Below are positions 6,513-6,989 of a stretch of DNA of 6,989 nt, one piece after another. Numbering within the stretch: position 1 is the stretch's first letter; each line of letters opens with the position of its first letter. Source of the DNA: an uncultured Barnesiella sp. (GTDB lineage Bacteria; Bacteroidota; Bacteroidia; Bacteroidales; Barnesiellaceae_A); NCBI GenBank assembly GCA_904502265.1, contig CAJGDT010000086.1, positions 1 to 6,989 of the forward strand. Reading direction: 5' to 3'. Position numbers and translations under genes: made by a program. The notes under the pieces were generated by a model. The model was not told the origin of the DNA, did no database searches, and saw only the letters and a list, made by a program, of their open reading frames with translations.

Positions 6513-6557
6513 TAACGATTAGGGGCCGAATCAAATCGATTCGGCCCCTAATCGTTA
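6513..6557. terminator. bidirectional hairpin between convergent genes
   Basis: A perfect 20-pair stem (6513-6532 with 6538-6557) encloses the five-base loop AAATC. Its centre is the G/C-rich AGGGGCCGAATC and complement. It lies between the plus-strand radical SAM stop, 29 bases away, and the minus-strand stop, 33 bases away, as expected for a shared terminator. Neither side has a proper T tract, so it may instead block exonucleases or work with other factors. Confidence 0.7.
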
Positions 6558-6590
6558 GGAAGAAGGTCATTCGCCTTCAACAAGTATATC

Positions 6591-6989
6591 TTACAAGGCA
6601 ACCTTACGTACAATACCGTCTATTTGCACTAAATACATACCTTGAGGCAATGCAATGCCGGCTACATCACAGGCGGTTGTGCTGCGTATGCAAATTCCAT
6701 TTATCGAATAGATATTTACCACCGCACTATCAGCTACACCTGTAATGTTAATAACTCCATTTTCAACGAATACTTCTACATCACTATCGGGTGTAATGCG
6801 TTCAACTCCGGTATAATCTTTGATGTTGGTAAAATCGCTCCAATATTGAGCTGTTTTATAAGCCCCGGCACTGCCAACAGGAACAACAACAGCGATTGAA
6901 CGATCGACATTGGCAAATGTACGCTCGTGAACACTCGGAGGTGTAGCAACATCTACACATATCTTTGTCAAACCGGTACAATGGGCAAA
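6591..6989 (-). CDS. BspA-like leucine-rich-repeat secreted protein, C-terminal part with T9SS-like sorting tail (partial)
   Basis: The minus-strand frame is open from the window edge to a TAA at 6591-6593, giving 132 residues of the C-terminus; the true start lies beyond position 6989. The visible N-terminal part, FAHCTGLTKICVD, then TPPSVHERTFANVD and VPVGSAGAYKTAQYWSDFTNI, is the typical last repeat and cap of BspA-like (LRR_5) surface proteins. The final 60 or so residues, with VNIYSINGICIR (91-102), IALPQGMYLVQIDG (112-125) and RKVAL at the end, resemble the beta-sandwich C-terminal domain that sends proteins through the type IX secretion system. BspA-like proteins are often adhesins, but the role here is unknown. 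A TTG at 6971 is an internal leucine codon, not a start. The gene is convergent with the radical SAM gene. Confidence 0.8.
   Translation of the reverse strand, partial: FAHCTGLTKICVDVATPPSVHERTFANVDRSIAVVVPVGSAGAYKTAQYWSDFTNIKDYTGVERITPDSDVEVFVENGVINITGVADSAVVNIYSINGICIRSTTACDVAGIALPQGMYLVQIDGIVRKVAL

Noticed and set aside
6562..6578. five-pair hairpin (GAAGG/CCTTC) next to the minus-strand stop
   Set aside because: It is too short for a confident terminator and is overshadowed by the adjacent 20-pair stem.
6470..6745. 91-codon plus-strand open frame crossing the convergent hairpin
   Set aside because: It runs through the terminator stem and antisense to the BspA-like tail, has no recognisable motifs and no start signal.
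6969..6971. TTG as the start of the minus-strand gene
   Set aside because: The frame continues open to the window edge with in-family residues (FAHCTG), so the TTG is an internal leucine codon and the gene is truncated by the window.
1..6989. CRISPR array, tRNA/rRNA, insertion sequence, toxin-antitoxin or phage-defence module
   Set aside because: I saw no regularly spaced repeats, tRNA-like cloverleaf, transposase, terminal inverted repeats or defence-family motifs in any part of the window.

Overview
The window most likely comes from a member of the Bacteroidales, or at least the Bacteroidota. Gene starts follow A/T-rich leaders rather than clear Shine-Dalgarno sites. Promoter-like TAnnTTTG boxes, the Bacteroides -7 element, precede three transcription units. 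The protein families also fit: a BACON-like lipoprotein, a BspA-like leucine-rich-repeat protein with a type IX-like tail, and tandem rhomboids. Genus cannot be decided from this sequence alone.

Positions 1-2923 hold a promoter, a leader with a small hairpin, and three overlapping plus-strand genes. These are two rhomboid-family intramembrane serine proteases followed by a membrane-anchored endonuclease/exonuclease/phosphatase (EEP) domain protein. Both gene junctions overlap by exactly 17 bases, so the three genes look like one translationally coupled operon acting at the inner membrane. Positions 2924-5193 hold a monocistronic unit: a good promoter, a lipoprotein M3 metallopeptidase (Dcp type) with strongly biased codon use, and a 14-bp hairpin terminator.

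Positions 5194-6483 hold a second TAnnTTTG promoter, a small BACON-like lipoprotein, and 23 bases later a radical SAM protein of the GNGEPTLHP type. These two are probably co-transcribed, although a shared function is not obvious. A 20-bp perfect hairpin at 6513-6557 separates this unit from a convergent minus-strand gene. Only the C-terminus of that gene is in the window; it is a BspA-like secreted protein ending in a T9SS-like sorting domain.

The window looks like ordinary chromosomal core with some lineage-specific secreted proteins. I found no mobile element, CRISPR array, tRNA, rRNA or defence system, and no convincing new system. The best leads are the rhomboid-rhomboid-EEP operon, the non-canonical GASA active site of the second rhomboid, and the pairing of a BACON lipoprotein with an uncharacterised radical SAM enzyme.
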